A DNA stretch of 8,008 nt, taken from contig JBEKLQ010000140.1 in NCBI GenBank assembly GCA_050010115.1, positions 1-8,008 on the forward strand, in the 5' to 3' direction. This document shows positions 1-5,628 of the stretch, piece by piece; positions within the stretch are counted from its first letter, which is position 1, and every line of letters begins with the position of its first letter. Source of the stretch: JAKACA01 sp050010115. Its GTDB lineage: Bacteria; Actinomycetota; Acidimicrobiia; Acidimicrobiales; Bog-793. A program made the position numbers and the translations under genes. The notes beneath the pieces are model-generated. The model ran no database searches. It worked only from the letters and a program-made list of their open reading frames with translations, and was not told where the DNA came from.

Positions 1-79
1 GAGCTGTGGGGATCTGGCGACGTTAAGCACCGTCATTCTCCCAGCTCAGGAGGTCTTTTACGCGGATACGCGAGCCGCG
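1..79. other. Unassigned sequence next to the ArsR break
   Basis: No gene recognised. The stretch has a 6-bp inverted repeat (ACGCGG at 60-65 with CCGCGT at 75-80). Because the ArsR gene loses its family similarity near base 110, this sequence may be the edge of an insertion or the product of a deletion, but I cannot match it to a known insertion sequence from sight. Confidence 0.3.
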
Positions 80-262
80 TCAGCCCTGGTTAATCGGTGG
101 ATCCAGGTTAAGTAGGCGCAACCGGGTCGGGTCAGCGAGCACGCTGAATCGCCGTGCCCAAGTCTGGACCACCCCAGGGTCGCCGAGTCCTTCGATGGCT
201 TGGCAGACCTTCTCTCCGTCGATGATCCGCCGATGGGCGCGCTCCGCAGGTACGAGGTGCAT
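80..262 (-). pseudogene. ArsR-family metalloregulator, truncated after the first helices
   Basis: The 60-residue product contains RRFSVLADPTRLRLL, the typical ArsR/SmtB N-terminal helix signature (helix ending in LxDPTRLRLL, about residues 37-51). Family members are about 95-125 residues and continue with a Cys-containing metal site and a winged-helix recognition helix. Here the reading frame runs into unrelated residues (NLDPPINQG) and a stop, and I found no continuation of the family in the other frames down to base 1. The DNA-recognition helix and wing are therefore missing, and the protein should not act as a repressor. It is transcribed away from the Ni/Co transporter gene, with a palindromic operator 32 bp upstream of its ATG, the usual arrangement of an autoregulated metal sensor of the NmtR/CmtR/KmtR kind. 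The start at 262 lacks an obvious Shine-Dalgarno sequence. Family assignment is fairly secure; the metal sensed cannot be told. Confidence 0.6.
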
Positions 263-293
263 GCCAAGAGTCTGCCAGACGCATTACCAAATA

Positions 294-311
294 CCTGATC
301 AACTGATCAGG
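294..311. promoter_or_regulatory. Perfect palindromic operator, probable ArsR-family site
   Basis: CCTGATCA-AC-TGATCAGG is a perfect inverted repeat with 8-bp arms and a 2-bp centre. It sits between the divergent ArsR fragment and the transporter and ends 2 bp before the -35 hexamer at 313. Palindromes of this size directly at the promoter are usual operators for dimeric ArsR/SmtB repressors. The site is seen in the sequence; the identity of the protein that binds is inferred from the adjacent ArsR gene. Confidence 0.6.
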
Positions 312-312
312 C

Positions 313-341
313 TTGACAGGTAAGTCCTTCTCTCGTAGGTT
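313..341 (+). promoter_or_regulatory. Sigma70-type promoter for the Ni/Co transporter leader
   Basis: TTGACA (313-318) is a perfect -35 hexamer. After a 17-bp spacer comes TAGGTT (336-341), which fits TANNNT. Transcription would start near 348, just ahead of the cobalamin riboswitch, so the leader would be transcribed as part of the transporter mRNA. The palindrome at 294-311 abuts the -35, a position suited to repression. Confidence 0.55.
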
Positions 342-349
342 CCGTCTCG

Positions 350-460
350 CTCCGGACATCCGGAGTGACGAGCAGCTCAGCGAAGTCCGGTGAAAGTCCG
401 GCACTGTCCCGCAACGGTCAAGCCCTTTCGAGGGATGAGTCCGGTCGCCTGGCTGCGACG
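350..460 (+). ncRNA. Cobalamin (B12) riboswitch
   Basis: The conserved cobalamin-aptamer core is present: GGTGAAAGTCC (389-399), then GGCACTGTCCCGCAACGGT (400-418), which includes the B12 box region. A 3' segment GAGTCCGGTCGCCTGGCTGC (437-456) matches the late conserved part of the aptamer. Known cobalamin riboswitches repress B12 synthesis and transport genes, including cobalt transporters, when adenosyl- or methylcobalamin is plentiful. It lies between the promoter and the NiCoT gene in the same orientation. The outer boundaries are approximate because the peripheral stems could not be folded here. No clear terminator hairpin with a U-run follows, so control of translation initiation is the likelier mode. 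Confidence 0.85.
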
Positions 461-465
461 TCGAT

Positions 466-1656
466 GTGACTAGCCCTCGGAGCAAGGGAGGATCGCTGCA
501 ATGCCCAGTCCGGTCACCGACCAAGACAGTTCGTGCCGTTGTTTCCAGTCGGAAGCGGAACGTCCTGACTGGAGCTGAGTGGGTCCGGCTCAGCTCGATA
601 GGACTCGTCGTCCTGGCGCTCAACGTCTTCGGATGGGGCATCTTCGTGTTCGCCATTGCGCCCCACCACTTCGAGTTCAAGGGCCTCGGGCTCGGACTGG
701 GGGTAGCGCTTACTGCTTGGACCCTCGGTGCCCGCCACGCCTTCGACGCCGATCACATCTCGGCGATCGACAACACCACCCGCAAGCTCATGGCCGACGG
801 GAGGCGTCCGCTCGGGACGGGCTTCTTCTTCGCCCTCGGGCACTCTTCGATCATCATGGCCGTCGGCGTCGGCCTCTCCATAGCAGCCCGAGCAGTCTTT
901 GGCGCCATGGTCGACCCGCGCTCCGGTTACGAGACGCTCGGCGGAGTCATCGGAACCTCGATGGCGGCGACGTTCCTCTACCTGATCGCCGCGCTGAATC
1001 TCGTCGTTCTCGCCGGCATCTTGAAGGTCTTCCGAGGGATGCGCCAAGGGCTCTTCGACGAGGAGGAGCTCGAGCGCCAGCTCCAGGCCCGAGGGCTGAT
1101 GTATCGGTTCTTCGGACGATGGATGCGCTCGATCACCAAGACCTGGCATATGTACTTCGTCGGCATCGTCTTCGGGATCGGCTTCGACACCGCCACCGAG
1201 GTGTTGCTTCTCGCCGCCACGGCGGCCGCTGCCACGGAGGGCCTCCCGTGGTACGCCGTCCTCTCGCTGCCGTTGCTGTTCTCCGGTGGCATGACGCTCT
1301 TCGACAGCCTCGACGGCTGCTTCATGAACTTCGCCTACGGCTGGGCCTTCGCCCGCCCGGTACGCAAGGTCTATTACAACCTGGTCATCACCGGGCTTTC
1401 GATCGGGGTGGCGTTCCTGGTCGGCACCATCGAAATCTTTGGCGTCTTGTCGACCGAGCTGCATATCCACGGCGGCTTTTGGAGCTTCATGGCCAACTTC
1501 AACATCAACAAAGCCGGTTTCGCCATCGTCCTCTTGTTCGTCCTCGTCTGGATCATCGCGCTCGTCTACTGGAGGCTGGGCCGGGTCGAGACCCGGTGGT
1601 CAGGCGCTCGGGAGCCTGGTGCCGAACCGGCCCTGGCCGCTACCGACTCTGGTTGA
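466..1656 (+). CDS. NiCoT-family nickel/cobalt permease, probably cobalt uptake
   Basis: A secondary transporter taking up Ni2+ and/or Co2+ across the cytoplasmic membrane. All NiCoT signatures are visible: RHAFDADHISAIDNTTRKL (residues 90-108, containing the metal-selecting HX4DH motif), FFFALGHSS (120-128), GFDTATEV (239-246) and GGMTLFDSLDG (274-284). About eight hydrophobic segments are present, with a charged cytoplasmic loop near residues 190-225. The 396-residue length is normal. The upstream cobalamin riboswitch argues for cobalt as the physiological substrate, feeding corrin synthesis; the divergent ArsR gene suggests metal repression as well. The start is uncertain: GTG at 466 is the only conventional in-frame start before the first membrane helix but has no Shine-Dalgarno, while the strong GGGAGGA/ATG pair at 486-503 is out of frame. 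The homologous part begins near residue 35 (LTGAEWVRL). Confidence 0.9.
   Translation: MTSPRSKGGSLQCPVRSPTKTVRAVVSSRKRNVLTGAEWVRLSSIGLVVLALNVFGWGIFVFAIAPHHFEFKGLGLGLGVALTAWTLGARHAFDADHISAIDNTTRKLMADGRRPLGTGFFFALGHSSIIMAVGVGLSIAARAVFGAMVDPRSGYETLGGVIGTSMAATFLYLIAALNLVVLAGILKVFRGMRQGLFDEEELERQLQARGLMYRFFGRWMRSITKTWHMYFVGIVFGIGFDTATEVLLLAATAAAATEGLPWYAVLSLPLLFSGGMTLFDSLDGCFMNFAYGWAFARPVRKVYYNLVITGLSIGVAFLVGTIEIFGVLSTELHIHGGFWSFMANFNINKAGFAIVLLFVLVWIIALVYWRLGRVETRWSGAREPGAEPALAATDSG
486..578 (+). promoter_or_regulatory. Strong ribosome binding site with out-of-frame ATG micro-ORF at the transporter start
   Basis: GGGAGGA (486-492) lies 8 bp before ATG 501, the best translation start in the region. 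That ATG reads only 25 codons (MPSPVTDQDSSCRCFQ... ) to a TGA at 576-578 and is out of frame with the permease by one base. Either a one-base indel between 501 and about 575 has detached the true start from the gene, or this is a leader ORF overlapping the transporter start. The Shine-Dalgarno sequence falls 26 bp after the riboswitch core, where a translational switch would act. Confidence 0.5.
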
Positions 1657-1899
1657 TCCGCGAGGAACCACCCGTGGGGGCGGCCACAGCGGGCTGAATT
1701 GCTCGCGGTGAAAGCCCGAGGGACAATCCAGGCATCCCCGCCAAACCGAGAGTAGGGCGGTTCCGGATTTATGGACACGGTTATGGACAGCGGGCGGGCG
1801 GGGCCGGCCGGCGAGTTGCTCGTGCCACAAAGTACGGAATGAGTTCACCTATGCTGGCCAGGCGGCGCGAAGTGTCCAGGTAGTAGCCTTGCGTCCGTT
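1657..1899. other. Intergenic stretch between transporter and tRNA-Ser
   Basis: No convincing coding region. It contains weak stem-forming sequence just after the transporter stop (CGGGCT pairing with AGCCCG across 17 bases around 1691-1719) without a U-run, two copies of TTATGGACA about 15 bp apart near 1769-1790, and a GC-rich block with GGCCGGCC. No tRNA promoter can be assigned with confidence. Confidence 0.4.
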
Positions 1900-1986
1900 G
1901 GAGAGGTGCGAGAGCGGCCAAATCGGACTCACTGCTAATGAGTTGACCTGGTAACGGGTCCGAGGGTTCAAATCCCTCCCTCTCCG
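1900..1986 (+). tRNA. tRNA-Ser(GCU)
   Basis: An 87-nt cloverleaf of class II type. The acceptor GGAGAGG (1900-1906) pairs with CCTCTCC (1979-1985), with discriminator G at 1986. The anticodon stem ACTCA/TGAGT encloses the loop CTGCTAA (1932-1938), with anticodon GCT at 1934-1936. A long variable arm follows, as expected for serine tRNA. The T arm is GAGGG-TTCAAAT-CCCTC (1962-1978). CCA is not encoded; TTTTTG follows. It reads AGC/AGU codons. Confidence 0.95.
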
Positions 1987-1994
1987 CTTTTTGT

Positions 1995-2030
1995 GACGCC
2001 CCCCGGCGTCTGCCGTGGGCGCATCCGCCC
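1995..2030. terminator. Tandem hairpins between convergent tRNA-Ser and zinc-ribbon gene
   Basis: Two perfect short hairpins lie between the converging units: GACGCC-CCCC-GGCGTC (1995-2010) and GGGCG-CATC-CGCCC (2017-2030). The second begins 2 bp beyond the stop codon of the minus-strand gene. Neither has a U-run on its 3' side in either direction; the T5 run at 1988-1992 comes before the first hairpin on the plus strand. GC hairpins without U-tails are common at actinobacterial gene ends, so a bidirectional terminator role is plausible but inferred. Confidence 0.35.
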
Positions 2031-2031
2031 G

Positions 2032-3033
2032 TCAGCGAGTCAGCGCCGGTGGGCCTGTGAAGAGGCGTGCGGCTCCTGCGCTCATCGCGACAACTGCACC
2101 AATGAGGCCCACGTACGCACCCGCTCCGAGCGAGGTGCTGAGGCCACCGAAGAATTCGGTGCCGTTGGCGGCATTGAACGGCGACGAGAGCATCGCCGCG
2201 ATCACCATCGCCAGGTTCGCCGCGCACAGCAGACCAAGGACACTCCGGTGAGGCCAGTCCGCTCTCACCCGAGCCTTGAAGATCAAGAGCGTCGCCAGCA
2301 ACTCGACGGCGGTAGCGAGCGAGCACACGAATATCGCCCATCGCCAGCCTCCCGCGTGCTGGCCCAACGCGGTGAGCGAGACCGCGATGGACAGCCCGTC
2401 GCCACTGGCGCCGATCTGATACCACGGCATGAACAGCGACCCGAGAACCGCCGCAGCTCCGAAGAAGGCCGTCAAGTCGAGCGCCTGGAGGCGCCGTTTC
2501 TGCCGCAGGTCGGCAACGCCGATCACCGCTCCTGCCCACGGCGTTCCCCCACCCCACGTCGGCACTGTGTGCGGCCCAGTGGGGACACCTATACCCTGCG
2601 TCTGGTAGCCGTACTGCTGGGTCGGCCCCGGATAGGCCTGGCTAATTCCGGATCCCAGGTAGCTCGAGGACGTGTTCTGGCCGGGGTGGTAACCGGGAGG
2701 TGGTTGTTGGCCATAGCCCGGCCCCGGCTGACCGTAGCCCTGCTCCGGGTGGGCCGGGGCGCCGGAACCGGGAGCGCTCGGCGGATACGCCGGGCCGCCG
2801 CTGTACGGGTATCCAGGACCTCCATGCAGCGGCTGTTGGGGTGGCGCCCAGTAGCCTGCCTCCGCCAACGGAGGCACGGGAGGCTCAGGGCCAGTAGCCG
2901 GCGGCGCCGGCTCGTTGTACGGCGCGGACGGGATCACTGTGGCACTCGCCGCCTTCCCGCGAAGGATCGCCCCACAGTTGCGGCAGAAGCCGGCGTCAGG
3001 TGCCACCAGCGCACCGCAATTCGAGCAGTTCAA
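2032..3033 (-). CDS. Zinc-ribbon, Pro/Gly/Tyr-rich, four-helix membrane protein of unknown function
   Basis: A 333-residue protein in three parts. Residues 1-22 form a zinc ribbon with CxxC pairs at C3/C6 and C17/C20. Residues about 30-170 are a low-complexity linker very rich in Pro, Gly, Tyr and Gln (repeated GYGQ/PGY-like units), surely disordered. Residues about 186-325 hold four hydrophobic helices (near 186-206, 230-252, 263-283 and 300-325). There is no signal peptide, so the zinc ribbon should be cytoplasmic, tethered to the membrane. The architecture is common in actinobacteria as DUF-type membrane proteins; no biochemical function is known to me. The start is TTG at 3033, chosen because GGGAGG lies about 9 bp upstream on the minus strand and no ATG or GTG is available in frame there. 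The gene stands alone, convergent to tRNA-Ser. Confidence 0.8.
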   Translation of the reverse strand: MNCSNCGALVAPDAGFCRNCGAILRGKAASATVIPSAPYNEPAPPATGPEPPVPPLAEAGYWAPPQQPLHGGPGYPYSGGPAYPPSAPGSGAPAHPEQGYGQPGPGYGQQPPPGYHPGQNTSSSYLGSGISQAYPGPTQQYGYQTQGIGVPTGPHTVPTWGGGTPWAGAVIGVADLRQKRRLQALDLTAFFGAAAVLGSLFMPWYQIGASGDGLSIAVSLTALGQHAGGWRWAIFVCSLATAVELLATLLIFKARVRADWPHRSVLGLLCAANLAMVIAAMLSSPFNAANGTEFFGGLSTSLGAGAYVGLIGAVVAMSAGAARLFTGPPALTR

Positions 3034-3194
3034 GCCACAGCACCTCCCGGGCGGCCGCGATCGTGGTGACCGATCCGGCGCAGCATCCCTGACCCAGCGT
3101 ACCGAACCGGCTGGCCACTCCCTGGCCGGTGGCTTCCGGCGGCGGGAGCGGCACGATGATTTCGGTGAGCGCTTCGGAAACGAACCCAGCGCGA
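3034..3194. other. Upstream region of the zinc-ribbon gene
   Basis: Holds the Shine-Dalgarno of the minus-strand gene (CCTCCC on the plus strand, about 3043-3048) and presumably its promoter; no clear -10/-35 pair is recognised. Open frames on both strands here have no family resemblance that I can see. Confidence 0.4.
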
Positions 3195-3386
3195 GCTGCC
3201 CTCCAGGGTTTCACGTCTTGCTTCGGTGACATCGAGGGCTCGACCAGCATGCTGAGGACCCTCGGCATCGCGATCCGCCGCAGCGACCTGCAGGGTGCGT
3301 CCGGCCGGATTGCTCACGCCCTTGCCCTGTTCGAGGCGCTCGGTGAGGCCGAGCATCTGCTGGCACGATTCGCTGCGGCCTCGTGA
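3195..3386 (+). pseudogene. Remnant of a class III adenylate/guanylate cyclase gene
   Basis: Residues encoded from about 3210 read CFGDIEGSTSMLRTLG, a close match to the opening of class III nucleotide cyclase catalytic domains (consensus LFTDIEGSTRLLxxLG). That stretch includes the first metal-binding Asp. After only about 25 further residues the frame reads RIAHALALFEALGEAEHLLARF and stops. This ending resembles the C-terminal helical repeats of cyclase-ATPase-TPR regulators, whose full proteins are around 1000 residues. The likely history is an internal deletion that fused the two ends of a large gene. No good start codon or RBS is apparent at the correct position. The N-terminal match is the secure part; the C-terminal assignment is tentative. 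Confidence 0.45.
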
Positions 3387-3471
3387 GGTTCGGTTGGTCA
3401 GCGGGGCCGGAGGCTTCGGGTACCATCATCCGTCGCGACATCGGGCAGGTAGCTCTCGCCCGCAGCAACCC

Positions 3472-3545
3472 GCGCTCGTAGCTCAATTGGATAGAGCATC
3501 TGACTACGGATCAGAAGGTTGGGGTTTCGAGTACCTCCGAGCGCG
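3472..3545 (+). tRNA. tRNA-Arg(ACG), integration target
   Basis: A 74-nt cloverleaf. The acceptor GCGCTCG (3472-3478) pairs with CGAGCGC (3538-3544), discriminator G at 3545. The anticodon stem TCTGA/TCAGA encloses CTACGGA (3504-3510), with anticodon ACG at 3506-3508. The T arm is GGGGT-TTCGAGT-ACCTC (3521-3537) with one G-U pair. CCA is not encoded. The whole 3' part from the anticodon loop onward is duplicated at 7698-7743, so this copy is the tRNA gene restored by the incoming element's own 3' tRNA segment. Confidence 0.95.
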
Positions 3546-3549
3546 CTGA
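3504..3549 (+). repeat. attL: 46-bp direct repeat in the tRNA-Arg gene
   Basis: Identical over 46 bases to 7698-7743. Identity starts at the first base of the anticodon loop (CTACGGATCAG...) and ends four bases past the tRNA (...GAGCGCGCTGA). A core beginning at the anticodon loop is the usual crossover region for tyrosine recombinases that target tRNA genes, and the integrase gene starts 90 bp downstream. Confidence 0.9.
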
Positions 3550-3604
3550 ACATCTTCCCTGGTAGAAGCCTCGCGGTGCGGCTCGACAGATCCTCATAGT
3601 CGAG

Positions 3605-3663
3605 CGTCATCCCTATAGGAATCCCTATAGCTATAGGGATGACGTTGAGTTATAGGGATGACG
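3605..3663. repeat. Four-copy palindromic repeat cluster over the integrase start
   Basis: The 14-mer CTATAGGGATGACG occurs exactly at 3631-3644 (+) and at 3605-3618 (reverse complement). A 13/14 copy starting TTATAGGG is at 3650-3663 (+), and a 10-base copy lies inverted at 3621-3630. The two inner copies meet in a perfect 20-bp palindrome, ATCCCTATAGCTATAGGGAT (3621-3640). The block lies between attL and the integrase and includes its ATG (3639). Candidate roles are arm-type binding sites for the integrase's N-terminal domain, excisionase sites, or an autoregulatory operator. Confidence 0.7.
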
Positions 3664-4864
3664 GAGAGTGGTCAGGCAGGGCGCGACGCGGCACGGGCTC
3701 GATCCGGGAACGCAGCCCAGGGGTGTGGGACGTGCGGGTCGTCGTCGGCTTCGACCCGGTCAGAGGCCAAAGTGAGCAGCGCTCGTTCACGATCCGTGGC
3801 GATGCAGCTTTCGCTCAACAACGTCGCCGCGAGCTCGTCACCGACTTCGGCGTCAGCCGCTTCTCCGTCACGACTTCGGCGGCCCGCATGAACGTCGCCG
3901 ACCTGATGCAAGCCTTCTTCGACGCTCCGCACCTCTGGAAACCCGCCACCGTAGCCTCGCACCGTCCTGTCGTGCGCTCCTTAATCGATGACCCGCTCGG
4001 CCGCCGGCCGCTCATCACCTTGACGCCCGGCGAGGTACGAGCAGCCATCCTCCGCTGGCAGGAGGCCGGGGCTCGGTGTCCACGGTGTCAGGGCGGTGGC
4101 TCGTGCTCCGCTCCGCCGTGTCGTGGGCGGTGACCGAAGGAGTCCTTCGGTCGAACCCGCTGGCGGAAATGCGAGGCCCTCCGCGCCCCGCACCTCGCCA
4201 GCACCACAGCATCGCCGAGGTCCGTCGACTGCTCCGGTCCGCCGAGGCCATCGTTGCCTCCGCCCGGCAGGCCCTCTCGCTCGAGCCCCTTGCGCGGTGT
4301 CCTCAGCGCGCTCTCTTCTCCGCCGAGCAGGGGCTGCTGCTCGTCCGCCTGGCCGCAGATTCGGGCGCCCGACGCGGCGAACTGGCGGTGCTGCGCCTCG
4401 GCGATCTGCATGGGCGTGTGCTCACGATCGAACGGGGGTTGTCGCACGGTGTCCTCGGCTCGACCAAGACGGGTCGTACGAGACGGCTCACGCTCGGCGC
4501 CACGACCACCCTGCTGATCTGCGACCACTTCGCAAGCTGGCAGCAGCGCTGCCCGGGACTGGCGAAGGACGATTGGCTGTTTGCGCCTGACTCGACCAGG
4601 GCGACTTACATGACGGCCGAGGCGCTCTCGCACAAGTTCCACCGGCTCGGGGTCGCCGCCGGCGTGGCTCGGCCGGCCTTGCACCGACTGCGTCACGGCG
4701 TCGCCACGCATCTCGTGGACCAAGGCAAGCTACTGAAGGCTCAGGCGAGGCTCGGTCACCGCGACCCGACGACGACGCTGCGTCACTATTCCCATGCCGT
4801 GGCCCTCGACGACGAAGACGTCGCTGATGATCTGGACCGCCTCCTCAACGGCGAGAGATGTTGA
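3639..4864 (+). pseudogene. Tyrosine-recombinase integrase with one frameshift
   Basis: Two overlapping frames make one integrase of about 408 residues. The first frame (3639 to about 4072) gives an N-terminal AP2-like arm-binding domain (RRGTGSIRERSPGVWDVRVV) and most of the SAM-like core-binding domain. The second frame (from about 4073 to the TGA at 4862-4864) completes it and carries the catalytic domain. All active-site residues are visible: Arg in GARRGEL, Lys in STKTGR, His/Arg in LHRLRH, His in LGHRD and the Tyr nucleophile in RHYSH. The break is at GGGG (4068-4071): one added G would join EAG to SVSTVSGRWLVLR in frame. The ATG at 3639 has no spaced Shine-Dalgarno and lies inside the repeat cluster. 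The gene points away from tRNA-Arg, the standard layout. It is either inactivated, recoded by -1 slippage, or hit by a sequencing error in the G run. Confidence 0.85.
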
Positions 4865-5019
4865 GGCGAGCGCGCACCGCGGTCAACTATTCGAGGCCTG
4901 CTTCGGGTCGCCGCCGCCACCGGCGACCGGGGCCGCATTCGAAAACGCGTTGGAACTTGGCGCTCGCATGATCACCGTATTGCCCTTGGTGGCAGTGCGA
5001 GAGGAGCTCCGCTGGGGCT
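4865..5019. other. Short stretch after the integrase, no recognised gene
   Basis: The plus frame running to a TAG at 5019-5021 reads FEACFGSPPPPATGAAFENA and onward without stops, but I recognise no family, and its beginning overlaps the integrase in another frame. It ends exactly where the internal att-like copy begins, so it may be a fragment cut by recombination. Confidence 0.3.
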
Positions 5020-5052
5020 AGTACCTCCGAGCGCGCTGGATAAGTCCAGGTA
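5020..5052 (+). repeat. Internal partial att-like copy
   Basis: AGTACCTCCGAGCGCGCTG (5020-5038) is identical to 3530-3548 and 7724-7742, the T-arm/acceptor end of tRNA-Arg. After two mismatched bases TAAGTCCAGGT follows, matching the flank of the right copy (7746-7756) but not that of the left copy. It is a third, truncated remnant of the tRNA 3' end. It divides the element into 1490 bp and 2704 bp segments and suggests two tandem or nested insertions. Confidence 0.75.
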
Positions 5053-5259
5053 GATGGGCTATCTCATCGGCGTGTCGTTGACACGGACGTGCTCCTACTT
5101 GTGGAGGGCAGATTCCGGTCAACCTGTCGGTGGAGAGTTACGTCCTGGAGCAAGAAGGCGACTTCGCGATGTGGGGGTCCGGGCATCGGCCACTCTTGGC
5201 ACGCCGAGCAGGGCCCAACCGTGATGACTGTCCGGTGGCCGTCCACGCTTTCGAGCTGA
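5053..5259 (+). pseudogene. Cupin-domain protein remnant with two compensating frameshifts
   Basis: Joined across frames the plus strand reads a cupin barrel half: DTDVLLLVEGRFR (frame of 5071, to about 5118), VNLSVESYVLEQEGDFAMWG (frame of 5118, to about 5177), then PGIGHSWHAEQGPTVMTVRW (frame of 5179) and a TGA at 5257. The pattern EGRFxxxxxxESYxLExGDFAxWGPGxxHSW is typical of a cupin metal-binding motif 2, including GDF and HSW. One base is missing near 5115-5118 and one is extra near 5178, so the outer frame stays open while about 20 residues in between are scrambled. The N-terminal part is absent, cut near the att-like copy. No start codon can be assigned. Function beyond a cupin fold cannot be stated. 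Confidence 0.55.
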
Positions 5260-5341
5260 GAGACGGCCGCGGTTGGGGGTCCATCTTGACGCCAGCGGTG
5301 GAACGGGGCGATCGACTTCGAGCACCCGAGGTGCGTCTTGG

Positions 5342-5623
5342 TTACGAGACGAGGCTCTTTGCAAGGTTGGCGATGCCATTACCCCAGGCCGCCAGATCGG
5401 CAGCCGGAAGATACGCCTTGCCGGCGGCCGTGTGGTCCGCCATGGGCGAGGCGACGTAGCGCTGCCGGCCCGAAGGGTCGATGAAATAGATGATCGAGGT
5501 GTGGATGATGTCGGCATTCGGGTTCGGTGCTACCACCTGGACGTTGTAGTCCTGCCAGACAGCCTTGAGGCTCGCCACGGGACCCGTGAAGAAGTGCCAG
5601 CTCGGGATCGTCGTGAGCCCATG
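5342..5623 (-). pseudogene. SCO1/SenC-family protein, C-terminal fragment
   Basis: The last ~93 codons of a SCO1/SenC thioredoxin-like protein, which delivers copper to, or reduces, cytochrome c oxidase CuA and is anchored outside the membrane. Visible family features are HGLTTIPSWHFFTG, the VWQDYNV segment, and IIHTSIIYFIDPSGRQR, whose His is the conserved copper ligand. The tail HTAAGKAYLPAADLAAWGNG ends in TAA at 5342-5344. The N-terminal half with the membrane anchor and CxxxC copper site is missing. Similarity stops at about 5623, where the AbiEi homology begins on the other strand. The open frame continues upstream to 5767, but that part is antisense to AbiEi and does not resemble the family. 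It cannot be functional. Confidence 0.75.
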
Positions 5624-5628
5624 CTCCT

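Noticed and set aside
60..80. ACGCGG/CCGCGT inverted repeat as a terminator for the ArsR fragment
   Set aside because: Short stem and no U-run on the minus strand; it lies inside the end of the broken frame.
514..1697. Long open frames on both strands overlapping the transporter (318 aa minus, 372 aa plus)
   Set aside because: High-GC shadow frames of the NiCoT gene: Arg/Pro/Asp-rich, without domains.
1872..1886. GTCCAGGTAG before tRNA-Ser, matching the flank of the internal att copy (5044-5053)
   Set aside because: Only 10 bases match and no tRNA-Arg sequence accompanies them, so this is probably chance.
1993..3069. 358-codon plus-strand frame opposite the zinc-ribbon gene
   Set aside because: Arg-rich antisense shadow; the minus strand has the zinc ribbon, membrane helices and a proper Shine-Dalgarno.
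5054..5224. 57-codon ATG frame just after the internal att copy
   Set aside because: It overlaps the cupin remnant in another frame, shows no family features and has no Shine-Dalgarno.
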